This document shows positions 40,871-49,639 of a stretch of 64,000 nt of DNA, piece by piece. Made by a program: the position numbers and the translations under genes. The DNA is from Hymenobacter glacieicola (lineage in GTDB: Bacteria > Bacteroidota > Bacteroidia > Cytophagales > Hymenobacteraceae). Every line of letters begins with the position of its first letter. Position 1 is the first letter of the stretch. The notes beneath the pieces are model-generated. The model searched no databases and was not told the origin of the DNA. It worked only from the letters and a program-made list of their open reading frames with translations. The DNA is taken from assembly GCF_014640315.1 (NCBI RefSeq), contig NZ_BMGS01000003.1, positions 62,001 through 126,000 on the forward strand, given 5' to 3'.

Positions 40871-41593
40871 ATGAACGGTAGCCCTACCCCCGCCTCGGCG
40901 GAGCTGCTCCGGCAGTTTCAGCAGGCCTTCGCAGACGTAAATCTTTCCCCGGCGGAAGCTCACCAGTTGCGCGACCGGCTGGCGAGCTTTGCCGGGCAGG
41001 GCGGCGACGTGGGGCAGTTGCGCCACCAGGTATTTGCCTTGGCCCGGGAGCGGTTCAACACCTTCAAAGACAAGGCCGTGGTAGAGTGGCTAGAAGCGGC
41101 CACTATTCTGTTGCCCGATGCTGCCCTGCCGCTTGCGGAGCCCCAGAGCGGCGCCGAAGTGTATTTCAGTCCTGGCCCGGAGTGTGTGGCGGCCATTCGG
41201 CGGTTTATTCTGGAGGCCCGGACTACCCTGGACGTTTGCGTGTTTACAGTAGCGGATGACCGGCTGACAGATGCGCTGCTCGCCGCGCACCGGATGGGCG
41301 TACGGCTGCGCATCCTGACGGATAACGACAAGCTCTTTGACCGGGGCTCCGATGTGCGCCAGCTTCACGCCGCGGGCCTAGCCGTACGTACCGACTGCAC
41401 CGACTACCACATGCACCACAAATTTGCCGTGGCTGACCGCCGGCGGGTGCTCACGGGCAGTTACAACTGGACCCGCTCGGCCGCCGAGCACAATCTGGAA
41501 AACCTGCTCATCACCCCGGAGCCAGCCGTAGTGGCGCGCTACGCAACGGAATTTGAGCGTTTGTGGGCGCAGCTACCTGATTACAAAGCGTAA
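40871..41593 (+). CDS. Phospholipase D-like domain protein (single HKD motif)
   Basis: A 240-residue protein with one PLD catalytic motif, HMHHKFAVADRRRVLTGSYN (about 180-199), where His182-His183-Lys184 and the later Asn of GSYNWT form half of a PLD active site; it must dimerise to work, as Nuc nucleases and MitoPLD do. An N-terminal helical domain of about 85 residues precedes GAEVYFSPGPECVAAIRRFI and TLDVCVFTVADDRLTDALL. It may act on nucleic acid or phospholipid; the sequence cannot tell. It is cytoplasmic and probably cotranscribed with the GH1-like gene. A terminator follows. Confidence 0.85.
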   Translation: MNGSPTPASAELLRQFQQAFADVNLSPAEAHQLRDRLASFAGQGGDVGQLRHQVFALARERFNTFKDKAVVEWLEAATILLPDAALPLAEPQSGAEVYFSPGPECVAAIRRFILEARTTLDVCVFTVADDRLTDALLAAHRMGVRLRILTDNDKLFDRGSDVRQLHAAGLAVRTDCTDYHMHHKFAVADRRRVLTGSYNWTRSAAEHNLENLLITPEPAVVARYATEFERLWAQLPDYKA

Positions 41594-41625
41594 GTTCCTG
41601 CCTAGCCTGCCAAACCAGCTCGCAA

Positions 41626-41674
41626 AAAATGCCCGCCGCTCAGCTCCTGTTTGGAGCCAAGCGGCGGGCATTTT
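41626..41674. terminator. Bidirectional hairpin terminator
   Basis: A 15-base stem AAAATGCCCGCCGCT with its complement around a 19-base loop, between the convergent PLD and PA14/ricin genes. Flanking A and T runs suit both strands. Confidence 0.88.
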
Positions 41675-41697
41675 GGTGGGAGTTACACTGTTAGGGC

Positions 41698-43356
41698 TTA
41701 TTGGCCCGAAGTGGCCTGGGCCTGAGAACTTTCTGCCGAAGGACGGCGGATAATCAGGGGGAGTTTGGTGGTTTCGGTGCCTACAGTCAGGTTCAGGTTG
41801 TAGTCGCCGGCGGGCAGGTCCGTGAAGTCGAGGGACTGGTGGTGCGGACCGGCCGGCTGCTTGCGGTAGTCTGATACGCGCACGGCAATACCGCGCTGGT
41901 TGTAGAGCACCCAGCCCAGCGGCTTTTCCTGGCCCAACTGGTACGACATCTGCACGACCCCGTTGCTGGGGTTGGGGTACACACTCATTTGGTTGGCTCC
42001 CACGCCGGGCAGGCTCATGGCCGCTACTACCGGCGGGGCCTGGGCCGGGGCTACGGCCGTTAGCTTCCACTGCTGGGCTTCCTTGCCGGCGTAGCGCCGC
42101 TGCTCCACGCCGCCCCCTTCAGCAACGTCAGCGGAGTCTCTGACGGAAAGGGCTTTGCGGCTGTGCTTAGCCAGCAGCTTGTAGTAGCCGCCGCCCACTT
42201 CCTCAATGCGCCAGATCTGGTTGTTCCCGCTATAGTAGTTCCACAGGCTCATAGGGGCCCCGTTAGAGGTGGAGCTGCCCAGTACCTCCAGCACCTTGTT
42301 GCTGCCCTGCACCGAAATGCGGTAGAAACCTTCGCCGGCCGGCTCAATTTTCCACTGCGGGGCCTTGGCTTTGCTGTTGGGGTCCAGCACCCGGCTGGCG
42401 TAGCGGCCTTCGTCAGGCACTTCCAGCGGAGCCCCCGTGGTGCGTACCGTTAGGGTGTACACACCGGGAGTCAGGGGCACGGGCGGAGTAGCGGCGGCCG
42501 CAGCTTCAGCCGCCGCTTTGGCCTTGGCGGCAGCTTTGGCGGCGGCTTTTTCATCGGCCTTGGCTTTCGCCGCTAGGGTGGCGGCATTAGGGGCCGGGGC
42601 GGGTTTGGGAGAAGTTTTGGCGGGTGCCGCTGGCTTAGCCGCCGTAGCAGGCTTCGCAGCGGAAGTAGCGGCTGGCTTGGGTTTGGCGGCAGGAGTAGCG
42701 GCCGTTTTGGCAACTGGGGCCGGCTTGGGCGTAGCGGCTTTGGCTACCGGAGCCGGGCGCGGACCAGCCGGGTCGGGAGTGGTGGGAGAGCCCAAGGGGT
42801 AGAGGTTACCCATGGGAATAACCTGCGCAGCCTGTCCTGGCGGCACCCACTGCAGCTGTATGCCTGCTTCGCCGCCGCCATCGTTGTATTCCAGCCGGAT
42901 GGTAGTCTTTTCCCCGGCGGCTAGGCTTACATTCGGGTCGAGGGTGCTGTTCTTTTTTCCGTCCCAGGTATCCAGCACTTTTTTGCCGTTCACCCACAGC
43001 CGAACCTCATCCGAGGTAAGAGCCACAAAGCGGTAACGGCCGGTGCTTGGTGCGGCCAGCAACCCTTCCCAGCGCACGGAAAAATTGTCAGCCGGTACGC
43101 CGGCAGCCGGCGCAGCTATTCCCCACCGGAAGTCAATGGCGCCATCAACTCGCTGTAGGGCCGGGGCGCCGGCCAGGCTGCCATTGGTAAAGTAAAAGCC
43201 CGTCAGGCCGGTACCAAACCCTTGCACTGGCTTCACCACCTTACCCGCAGCAGCAGCCAAGGGCCTGGCTTCGGGCCGGCCGGGCGTAGCGGCGGCAGCA
43301 GACGTGCCGCCAGTGAAACCCAGCCAAGCCAGGGAACAGACTAGTAAATATCGCAC
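41698..43356 (-). CDS. Secreted PA14/ricin-lectin protein with T9SS sorting domain
   Basis: A 552-residue secreted protein. A GTG at 43354-43356 gives the signal peptide MRYLLVCSLAWLGFTGGTSA; an earlier TTG eight codons upstream would disturb it. Domains in order: PA14 (about 45-190, GLTGFYFTNGSLAG, FVALTSDEVRLWVNGKKV, TTIRLEYNDGGGEAGIQLQW), a 100-residue linker made of Ala, Pro and Lys, a ricin-type lectin (about 300-435, with repeated QxW-like ends NNQIWRIEEV and AQQWKLTAV), and a T9SS type A sorting domain (about 455-540, SVYPNPSNGVVQMSYQL, LPAGDYNLNL). It is expected to bind carbohydrate outside the cell. The last 14 residues run past the usual T9SS end. Confidence 0.85.
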   Translation of the reverse strand: MRYLLVCSLAWLGFTGGTSAAAATPGRPEARPLAAAAGKVVKPVQGFGTGLTGFYFTNGSLAGAPALQRVDGAIDFRWGIAAPAAGVPADNFSVRWEGLLAAPSTGRYRFVALTSDEVRLWVNGKKVLDTWDGKKNSTLDPNVSLAAGEKTTIRLEYNDGGGEAGIQLQWVPPGQAAQVIPMGNLYPLGSPTTPDPAGPRPAPVAKAATPKPAPVAKTAATPAAKPKPAATSAAKPATAAKPAAPAKTSPKPAPAPNAATLAAKAKADEKAAAKAAAKAKAAAEAAAAATPPVPLTPGVYTLTVRTTGAPLEVPDEGRYASRVLDPNSKAKAPQWKIEPAGEGFYRISVQGSNKVLEVLGSSTSNGAPMSLWNYYSGNNQIWRIEEVGGGYYKLLAKHSRKALSVRDSADVAEGGGVEQRRYAGKEAQQWKLTAVAPAQAPPVVAAMSLPGVGANQMSVYPNPSNGVVQMSYQLGQEKPLGWVLYNQRGIAVRVSDYRKQPAGPHHQSLDFTDLPAGDYNLNLTVGTETTKLPLIIRRPSAESSQAQATSGQ

Positions 43357-43577
43357 AATGTGGAAACTTTGGGTGGACAAATCAGGGGAAACGAAACCTG
43401 ATAGCAGCAGCTCGGAAAACCCTACGCCTTTTGTACATTTTCCGGGTTGGTACTATTTCAACAAGATAAACTATTTAGGCCAGAATCTTCCCATCTCACT
43501 GCCAGTCTGCACTTTTCGCCGCTGAACAGTCCCGCAAATATCGGATTTTAGGACGTAGATACGGTCGGGCAAGTGCG

Positions 43578-43585
43578 TATTTTTG
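43578..43585 (+). promoter_or_regulatory. Putative -7 element of ogt
   Basis: TATTTTTG matches TAnnTTTG and lies 17 bases before the ATG at 43603, so the leader would be very short. The -33 half is not clear. Confidence 0.4.
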
Positions 43586-43602
43586 ATCTTTCCCTTTTTA
43601 CC

Positions 43603-44109
43603 ATGACCGAGGCTATTGCTTATTTACCTACCCCACTGGGCCTGTTGGAGCTACGGGGTACGGAGGCGGGCTTACACGAGGTACAGTTCGTGAAGCAGCA
43701 CTTGCTTACGGCGGTTTCCGAGGCTGCTGCAACGGCGCCCGCGCCGGTTTGCTTGCAGGAGCCCCACCGGCAGCTACGGGCTTACTTTAACCGGGAGCTG
43801 CGCGAGTTTGACCTGCCGCTGGCCGTGACGGCTGGCACCGACTTTCAGCGCCGGGTCTGGGCTAGCCTGCCCACTGTGGGCTACGGCCGTACTGCTTCCT
43901 ACCTGGACTTGGCCCGCCACCTGGGCAACCCGGCGGCCGTGCGGGCTGTGGGAGCCGCCAACGGTCAAAATCCACTGACGATTATCTGGCCTTGCCACCG
44001 CATCATCGGGGCCAGTGGGCAACTGACGGGGTATGCCGGCGGCCTGGACCGCAAGCGGTGGCTGTTGGCCTTTGAACAGCCCCTGACCCAGACGACGCTG
44101 TTCGGCTAA
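43603..44109 (+). CDS. ogt: Methylated-DNA--[protein]-cysteine S-methyltransferase
   Basis: Repairs O6-methylguanine in DNA by taking the methyl group onto its own cysteine. The 168-residue product contains TDFQRRVWASLPTVGYGRTA near 80-99, the helix-turn-helix segment NPAAVRAVGAANGQNP near 113-128 and the active site IIWPCHRIIGASGQLTGYAG near 131-150. Trp rather than the usual Ile or Val precedes PCHR, a mild variant. The ATG at 43603 was chosen over an in-frame codon ten residues earlier because a -7 promoter element overlaps the extension. It is convergent with the esterase gene, whose stop is six bases away. Confidence 0.92.
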   Translation: MTEAIAYLPTPLGLLELRGTEAGLHEVQFVKQHLLTAVSEAAATAPAPVCLQEPHRQLRAYFNRELREFDLPLAVTAGTDFQRRVWASLPTVGYGRTASYLDLARHLGNPAAVRAVGAANGQNPLTIIWPCHRIIGASGQLTGYAGGLDRKRWLLAFEQPLTQTTLFG

Positions 44110-44115
44110 GCTGGC

Positions 44116-45021
44116 CTACCCCGCCGGCCGGGGTGTCAGCCCAACGAAGGCCAGCAATTCCCGATAAATGATGTTGTGCTGCCAGTACAGCTGCAGCACC
44201 ATCGGAATGTGGTTTTTGCCCGGCAGCACCCGGTAGCCCGGCGCCCGGCCCAGCGCCGTCAGCTTTTGCCGAAACCGCTCACTGCTGCTTTGAATTGACG
44301 GGTAAGTTTCGCCACCTACGTACACCAGAAAGGGCGGACTTTGGGTCGTCACGTGGTAGAGGGCCGATACTTCCCGCCAGCCTTCCGGCTTCTGCCCGAA
44401 TGACACGAGGTACTGGGCGTCGCCGGCGTACTGCTTTTTCTGGAGGTAATCGAACATGTCCAGGCCGGCGGGGTCGTCCAGAATAGCCCCGCGCACCGGG
44501 TTTTGGGCTACCCCTCGCCGCGCAAACAGGCGGTTATCGGCGGCCAGCAGCGCGGCCAGGCCCCCGCCGGCGGAGTGGCCCATTACAAAAATGCGGTTGG
44601 GGTCGCCGCCGTATTTCGTGATGTTGTTCGCGGTCCAGATAACGGCTCGGGTGCAGTCGTCGGCCATTTGCGGCACCTGCACCAGCGGGGCCAAGCGGTA
44701 GTTAATGATAACCGCTACCACGCCCTGCTTGGCCAGCCGCCGGCCAATAAACGAGTACAGGTTTTTACTGCCGCTGTTCCAGTTGCCGCCGTGAATAAAC
44801 ACCACCACGGGCCGTAGCGCAGGGCTGCTGGCCTTGGGCGCATACACATCCAGCCGGTGCCGTTGGTCGTGGTAAGCGGAGTCGGTGGCGGGCACGTAGG
44901 CCAGGTCCTGGGTGCGGCGGCTAGGGCGGGCCGTAGCATATTCAGTGGCAACGGCCAGCAGCAAGGCAAGCACTAGCACAGCGGGCAGAACCCGAAAAAA
45001 CAACGTGGGCATACGGAACAT
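44116..45021 (-). CDS. Exported alpha/beta hydrolase (esterase/lipase, HSL-like)
   Basis: A 301-residue alpha/beta hydrolase with an N-terminal signal or anchor (LFFRVLPAVLVLALLLAVAT). VVVFIHGGNWNSGSKN near 73-88 holds the HGG oxyanion site, FVMGHSAGGGLAALL near 147-161 the nucleophile Ser, and PGKNHIPMVLQL near 272-283 the likely catalytic His. The family includes carboxylesterases of the hormone-sensitive lipase and BD-FAE groups; the substrate is unknown. Two ATG codons compete (45019-45021 and 45010-45012). The gene is divergent from the TPR protein and has no partner. Confidence 0.85.
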   Translation of the reverse strand: MFRMPTLFFRVLPAVLVLALLLAVATEYATARPSRRTQDLAYVPATDSAYHDQRHRLDVYAPKASSPALRPVVVFIHGGNWNSGSKNLYSFIGRRLAKQGVVAVIINYRLAPLVQVPQMADDCTRAVIWTANNITKYGGDPNRIFVMGHSAGGGLAALLAADNRLFARRGVAQNPVRGAILDDPAGLDMFDYLQKKQYAGDAQYLVSFGQKPEGWREVSALYHVTTQSPPFLVYVGGETYPSIQSSSERFRQKLTALGRAPGYRVLPGKNHIPMVLQLYWQHNIIYRELLAFVGLTPRPAG

Positions 45022-45122
45022 AAAACGGCAGAAAGCAGGTACGCTCCCCGGCTTCGGCCGGATTGCGTGGCCCGCCCGGAAGGACCAACGGGCAGCCCGG
45101 GCGCAGGTTGCCTGCCGTGGGT

Positions 45123-45130
45123 TATCTTTG
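45123..45130 (+). promoter_or_regulatory. Putative -7 element of the TPR gene
   Basis: TATCTTTG is an exact TAnnTTTG match, 48 bases before the ATG at 45179. Confidence 0.45.
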
Positions 45131-45178
45131 AGACTTTCCCGACGCTTACTTTTCGGCGCTACTGTTCGTTAGGCTTTT

Positions 45179-45898
45179 ATGAAATCCACTTTTTTACTTG
45201 CCGCGGCCCTGCTCCTGTGGAGTGCCGCACCGGTGCAGGCCCAGCGCAAAAGCAAATCAACTGGCCCGGCCCTGGAAATGACTACCGCCGCCCGCCGCCT
45301 GCAACCCCTGTTCGGGGGCCTTACGCCCACCCAGGCCGAGCAACTGGTAGGTTCTACTTACCTGACCAAGGTAGCCGGTAGCTTTGCTTCGCGGGCGGAA
45401 GCCAGCCGCTTTTTCAGCACCAAAGGCTACGAGTACCTGCGGGAAAGCCAGCCCGATACGGCCGCTTACCGCTTTAACCTGGCCTGGGTACTGGACCCCG
45501 CCAATGCCGACGCCTACCGCGGCCTGGGCATTGTGGTCAGCCGCAACGCTACCCCCGACCAAGCCATTGACTTGCTTACCCGCGGCCTGGCCCTAGCACC
45601 CACCAACAACCTGCTACTCAGTGACCTGGGCACCAGCCACCTGATGCGCTACGAGCAGACCAAAAAGAAAAAGGACCTGACCACGGGCATTGAGCTGCTG
45701 GAAAAAGCCACCACCCAGGACGCCACCAATGCCGTAGCTTGGCAGCAGCTAGGCCGCGGCTATTACTACCAGGAAAAGTACGACCAAGCCTGGGCCGCCG
45801 TGCACAAAGCCCAGAGTACCGACCTTTCAGCGGTTGATTTTGACTTGGTTTCCGACCTGCTCACCCACCTTCCCGATCCGCAGGGCAAGTTCAAATAA
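45179..45898 (+). CDS. Exported TPR-repeat protein
   Basis: A 239-residue exported protein (signal peptide MKSTFLLAAALLLWSAAPVQ). From about residue 75 to 225 it holds tetratricopeptide-type helix pairs, including AAYRFNLAWVLDPANADAYR, GLGIVVSRNATPDQAIDLLT, LAPTNNLLLSDLG and NAVAWQQLGRGYYYQEKYDQ. Such modules hold other proteins, and nothing enzymatic is visible. The next gene encodes an outer-membrane barrel 77 bases downstream and the two may be cotranscribed, which hints at an envelope role. Confidence 0.8.
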   Translation: MKSTFLLAAALLLWSAAPVQAQRKSKSTGPALEMTTAARRLQPLFGGLTPTQAEQLVGSTYLTKVAGSFASRAEASRFFSTKGYEYLRESQPDTAAYRFNLAWVLDPANADAYRGLGIVVSRNATPDQAIDLLTRGLALAPTNNLLLSDLGTSHLMRYEQTKKKKDLTTGIELLEKATTQDATNAVAWQQLGRGYYYQEKYDQAWAAVHKAQSTDLSAVDFDLVSDLLTHLPDPQGKFK

Positions 45899-45975
45899 AG
45901 GCCTGCTTGCTGGCGTTAGGCAACGACTACCGCTCCGGCCGCGTATGCCGGGGGGCTCACCTACCGTCTACCCGC

Positions 45976-46731
45976 GTGAACATTCGTCCTCTTTCTTCCG
46001 CCCTAATGCTGCTCTCGGGCCTGGCCCTAACCCAGCAAGCAACCGCCCAGGATGGTGGCCCCGAACGCCGCCGCCGCTATTACGATGGCAATGCCCGCCC
46101 CTACTACCGCGGACCCATTCGGTTTACGCTGGGCGGGGGCGTGGGGCTGTACAGCGGCGACCTGACCAGTGGTCTGGGCGAGCAGTTCGTAGGGCCTAGC
46201 TTTAGCGCCGGGCTGCTCTACAAAGTGCGCCCTCACTGGCACGTGGGGGGTGAGGCATCCTACGTGCAGCTAGGTGCCAAGGACCAGTTGGTAGAGCGCA
46301 ACCTGGCCTTCCGGGGCCGCAACGGGTCGGGGGTAGTGCTGGTGCGGTTTGAGCCCTTCCGCGACGAGGCAGCCTTTGCCGATCCGCGCCGGCCGGCGGC
46401 CCTGGTTAAACCCTACATCAAAGCCGGCGTGGGCTTTCTGCTCTACAGCCCCAAGGCTTACAATGGCACGATGCGCCCCGATGACAATACCGTGTTCCTG
46501 CCTTCTGAGCGCAACGATTACCCCGCCATGGCCCTGGTAGTGCCCGTCGGCATCGGGCTTACCCTGCGCCTGACCTCCCAACTGAACGCCTCCATTGAAG
46601 GAGCCTACTCCTTCACTACCACGGATCAACTAGATGATATCAGCCCGGTGAGCGGCCGCTCTTCTTCTGACCGCAACGATGGTTTCGGGCAGGTGGAGTT
46701 GAAACTGGAATACGCTCCGTGGCGGCGGTAA
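45976..46731 (+). CDS. Outer-membrane beta-barrel protein
   Basis: A 251-residue protein with an N-terminal export signal (start taken as the GTG at 45976, giving VNIRPLSSALMLLSGLALT; the frame stays open 23 codons further upstream to an ATG). The mature chain consists of amphipathic strands with loop Gly/Asn/Asp clusters: RFTLGGGVGLYSGDLTSGLG near 49-68, FSAGLLYKVRPHWHVGGEAS, and the end GQVELKLEYAPWRR, which is near the aromatic end expected for outer-membrane proteins. It resembles DUF6089-like barrels of Bacteroidota. Function unknown. Confidence 0.75.
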   Translation: MNIRPLSSALMLLSGLALTQQATAQDGGPERRRRYYDGNARPYYRGPIRFTLGGGVGLYSGDLTSGLGEQFVGPSFSAGLLYKVRPHWHVGGEASYVQLGAKDQLVERNLAFRGRNGSGVVLVRFEPFRDEAAFADPRRPAALVKPYIKAGVGFLLYSPKAYNGTMRPDDNTVFLPSERNDYPAMALVVPVGIGLTLRLTSQLNASIEGAYSFTTTDQLDDISPVSGRSSSDRNDGFGQVELKLEYAPWRR

Positions 46732-46745
46732 CCAGCAACCGTAGC

Positions 46746-46784
46746 AACGCAAAAAGCCCGGCCGTGAGTCGGGCTTTTTGCGTT
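46746..46784. terminator. Hairpin terminator (plus-strand gene)
   Basis: A 15-base stem AACGCAAAAAGCCCG and complement with a 9-base loop, directly after the beta-barrel gene. Confidence 0.9.
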
Positions 46785-46800
46785 TTCGGGACTGTTCGCT

Positions 46801-46836
46801 CACAAAAAAGCCCACCAACTGGTGGGCTTTTTTGTG
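46801..46836. terminator. Second hairpin terminator (faces the M4 protease)
   Basis: A 16- to 17-base stem CACAAAAAAGCCCACCA with its complement and a three-base loop, 20 bases from the M4 gene stop. With the hairpin at 46746 it makes a pair of back-to-back terminators between convergent genes. Confidence 0.9.
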
Positions 46837-46855
46837 CTGGGAGTTTCTTGCCCGG

Positions 46856-49345
46856 CTATTCTTTCACGAACCGCTCGTGGAAGGTTTTCTGACCGTCGCT
46901 AACTGTGAGCAGGTAAATGCCTTTGCTCAGGCCGCTTACGTTCAGCTTGCCATTCTCGAAGCGGGCGTTGGCCGCGCGGGCGCCGCGCAGGTCCGTTACC
47001 GTTGCCGACAGCACCGGGGCCTTGCTGGCCAGGGCAATGTTCAGCTCGTCGGAAGCAGGGTTCGGGAAGAGCGTCACGGCTTTCTCAACCGAGTTGCTTA
47101 GGGCAGTAGTGCCGCCACTAGTGAGGGAAGCCACACTGCTGCTACCCCCATCCAGGGCCAGGGTACCGCCAGTGATGTTCACCGTGTAGTCTTCGGTTTC
47201 GCCGTAGCTGTAGCTGTTGCAGCTGGTGGTGGCCGAGGCGTCGCTCATAATTACGCGCAGGCGGGTGGCGCCCGACTTAGCCGTGGTGGGCACCGTGAAG
47301 GTAGCCGTGAGCGTGCCCGTGCTGGCCGAGGAGCCTGATACTACCGTTTCGCCGGCATCGGTAAACACGCCGTTCCGGTTGTAGTCGATGTATACTTTCC
47401 AGTACTCGGTGTAAGCCGTGGAGGCGAAACCGGCCGAGAAGCTGATGGTCTGCGAGGAGCCCGCAGCAAGGGAGGTAGAAGTAGCCGTGCCGTTGTAGTA
47501 ACCGCCATCGGCAGCCGAGGTGCGGGCAATAGTGCCCAGCTTCACGTAGTCAATCCACTCGTAGGCGGTGCTGGTGCCTTTAGAAGCGCAGTACGTGGGC
47601 GTGGTGGGCGGAGGCGTGGTACCACCGGCGGCAGCACCCACGCCTACGGCGTACCAGGCGTTGGTAACGGCCGTTACCTGGGCCGAGCCCGCCCCATACA
47701 GGTCCGTGGCGGCCGAAATGGACGCCGTGCGGGCGTTGGCGTACGTAGAGGAAGCCGTCAGGTACACGCTTTCGGTGCGGTAGGCAATTTTGGCGGCGGC
47801 ATCTATGCCAATACCAGTCACGGAATAGGCGCTGCCAATGTCATTGGTACCACTCTTACCCACCGAAAGAATGTAGAACCAGTGGTTCAGGACGCCCGAA
47901 TTGGTGTGCACGCCACCGTAATCGTTGGCCGAGGTGGGGGAGGTAGTGGTGGCTTTCCAGTAGGTGCCTTTGTAGGTGTCGGGCTGGCCCTGGGAATTCG
48001 GGTCGCTCATGGAGCGCAGGGCCGGCTGCTGCTTGTCGATGTCCTCGCCAATCAGCCAGGTCGATTTGGTCAGGCCCAGCTTGGCGGCGGTGTACTGCTC
48101 AATAGCGGCGCCCCAGATGTCGGAGAAGCCTTCGTTCATGGCACCCGACTCGTTCTGATAGGTTAGGTTGGCCGTTTTTTCGCACACGGCGTGGCCCACT
48201 TCGTGGGCGCACACATCCAGGGCCGTCAGGGGGCGGAAACGGGTAGCGCCGTCGCCGTAAGTCATGACCGAGCCGTTCCAGTACGCATTTTCATAGCCCA
48301 CGCCGTCGCCGGGCGTGTCGTCGAAGTGCACGTAGCTCTTGATTTTCGCGCCGGCATTGTCGAAGGAGTTGCGGTTGTGCACCAGCTTCCAGTAATCGTA
48401 GGTGGCCTGGGCACCAAAGTGGGCGTCGCCGGCTATGTTGTCGAAGTTGGCGTTGTTGTACTCCGTCCAGCTGTTGTCGGCGTCGGTGAAGTCAACGGCG
48501 GCCGTGTAGCTATTGCCTTTCCGGGCGTTGTAGGTTTCAATGCCCAGGCCGCGGGTGTACTCGCGCAGGCGGTACTGGCCGGCTACTACCGTTTCGTTGG
48601 CCAGGGAACGGGTGCCGCTGTAAGCCGTGGCAAACGTAGCGGTAGCCGCCGCGTGCTTGATAATGGCATCCTGCAGTACTACCTCACCGCTGTGCGCATC
48701 TACGTAAATAAAGGCGCGGCTCAGGGGCTGCTGGGCGTATACGTTGAACTTCCAGGCCAGCGTAGCCTTGCCCGCTGTCAGCGGATTATTGGAGCGCTGG
48801 TTGCGCACAATTACCAGCTCGCCCTGGGGCTTGTAGGTAGCGGCCGGGTTGTTTTCCAGCTGCTTCAGGCCGGCTTCCTCGGCGGCGTCCTGCCACATAT
48901 ACTTTGTAGCGCCCACAAACGACATAGCCCGCTCCAGGGCCGCCGATGCCGTAAGCGAGGGCGTCACGTTCAGGCCGCTGATGCGCTCAAATTGGCCGCT
49001 GATGCTGGTTACGTCGCCTTTCTGGGCGTGCACCGTGTAGGCCGCATGCTCTACTTTGATGCCTTTGTAGAACTGCTGGTACTTCTCGTGCACGTAATTC
49101 AGCTCATCGGTCGTGGTTTTGGCCCGGAGCATCTGGTCGTCGGTAGTGAGTTGCAGCTGTTCGCGGAGCACTTTGCTGGCCTCGCTGAGCTTGTAAGCCA
49201 TAGCCGCTGAGCGGAACTGCACCATGTAAGGCGTGCCGTTATCGTGGAGGACTTTGCTCTGCACCCGGGAAAAATCCTGGGCCAGGGTAGTTGAGGTCAA
49301 GCCCCCAAGCAACAGCAGGGTTACCGCGGAGTATTTGTGTAGCAT
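46856..49345 (-). CDS. Secreted M4 (thermolysin-type) metalloprotease with GEVED and T9SS domains
   Basis: An 829-residue zymogen exported by signal peptide MLHKYSAVTLLLLGGLTSTT (start at 49343-49345; an earlier frame adds a non-signal Cys-rich leader). It contains a pro-region with FTP/PepSY-type segments (about 40-240), the M4 catalytic domain with HEVGH (about 381-385) and NEGFSD (Glu near 402), the substrate-side loop YGGVHTNSGVLNHWF, then a GEVED domain (about 590-735, WKVYIDYNRNGVFTDAGE and SYGETEDYTV) and a T9SS type A sorting domain (about 755-829, FPNPASDELNIAL ... LSKGIYLLTVSDGQ). It should be secreted and self-activated to act as an extracellular endopeptidase. Confidence 0.94.
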   Translation of the reverse strand: MLHKYSAVTLLLLGGLTSTTLAQDFSRVQSKVLHDNGTPYMVQFRSAAMAYKLSEASKVLREQLQLTTDDQMLRAKTTTDELNYVHEKYQQFYKGIKVEHAAYTVHAQKGDVTSISGQFERISGLNVTPSLTASAALERAMSFVGATKYMWQDAAEEAGLKQLENNPAATYKPQGELVIVRNQRSNNPLTAGKATLAWKFNVYAQQPLSRAFIYVDAHSGEVVLQDAIIKHAAATATFATAYSGTRSLANETVVAGQYRLREYTRGLGIETYNARKGNSYTAAVDFTDADNSWTEYNNANFDNIAGDAHFGAQATYDYWKLVHNRNSFDNAGAKIKSYVHFDDTPGDGVGYENAYWNGSVMTYGDGATRFRPLTALDVCAHEVGHAVCEKTANLTYQNESGAMNEGFSDIWGAAIEQYTAAKLGLTKSTWLIGEDIDKQQPALRSMSDPNSQGQPDTYKGTYWKATTTSPTSANDYGGVHTNSGVLNHWFYILSVGKSGTNDIGSAYSVTGIGIDAAAKIAYRTESVYLTASSTYANARTASISAATDLYGAGSAQVTAVTNAWYAVGVGAAAGGTTPPPTTPTYCASKGTSTAYEWIDYVKLGTIARTSAADGGYYNGTATSTSLAAGSSQTISFSAGFASTAYTEYWKVYIDYNRNGVFTDAGETVVSGSSASTGTLTATFTVPTTAKSGATRLRVIMSDASATTSCNSYSYGETEDYTVNITGGTLALDGGSSSVASLTSGGTTALSNSVEKAVTLFPNPASDELNIALASKAPVLSATVTDLRGARAANARFENGKLNVSGLSKGIYLLTVSDGQKTFHERFVKE

Positions 49346-49639
49346 ACTGGATGAGCTGGTTGTGGAAAAGAAGAACTGAGCAAAATCGACGCAGTGCCTT
49401 ATTGCGCACGCTGACAATAAAGCACATGCCAAATTACATATTTTACAATCATTACCTCTTTTACTAACATTATTTTCAATTTTTACTGTTTTGCTTACTT
49501 AATTATTAAAACCACAGTATCTCCTTTTACCCAGAGTTACTTATCTCCTTACGTATTGCTTTGTGGCTGACTGCCCACACTTTTGCCGGCGGGCGTATCC
49601 TTACCGAGCGCAGAATTTTACGCATTCAAGAAATTCATC
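49346..49639. other. AT-rich divergent gap
   Basis: The 294 bases between the M4 protease and the SDR gene include a markedly AT-rich stretch (about 49430-49550) in an otherwise GC-rich window. It must hold both promoters, but I cannot place a good TAnnTTTG pair. The low GC is the only clear property. Confidence 0.5.

Noticed and set aside
39663-41593. An anti-phage system made of the PLD and GH1-like genes
   Set aside because: Neither protein has the associated helicase, NTPase or sensor partner found in known PLD defence systems, and the surrounding genes are housekeeping.
48191-49210. A 339-codon plus-strand open frame across the M4 protease
   Set aside because: It is antisense to a well supported multi-domain protease, and its translation shows no domain.
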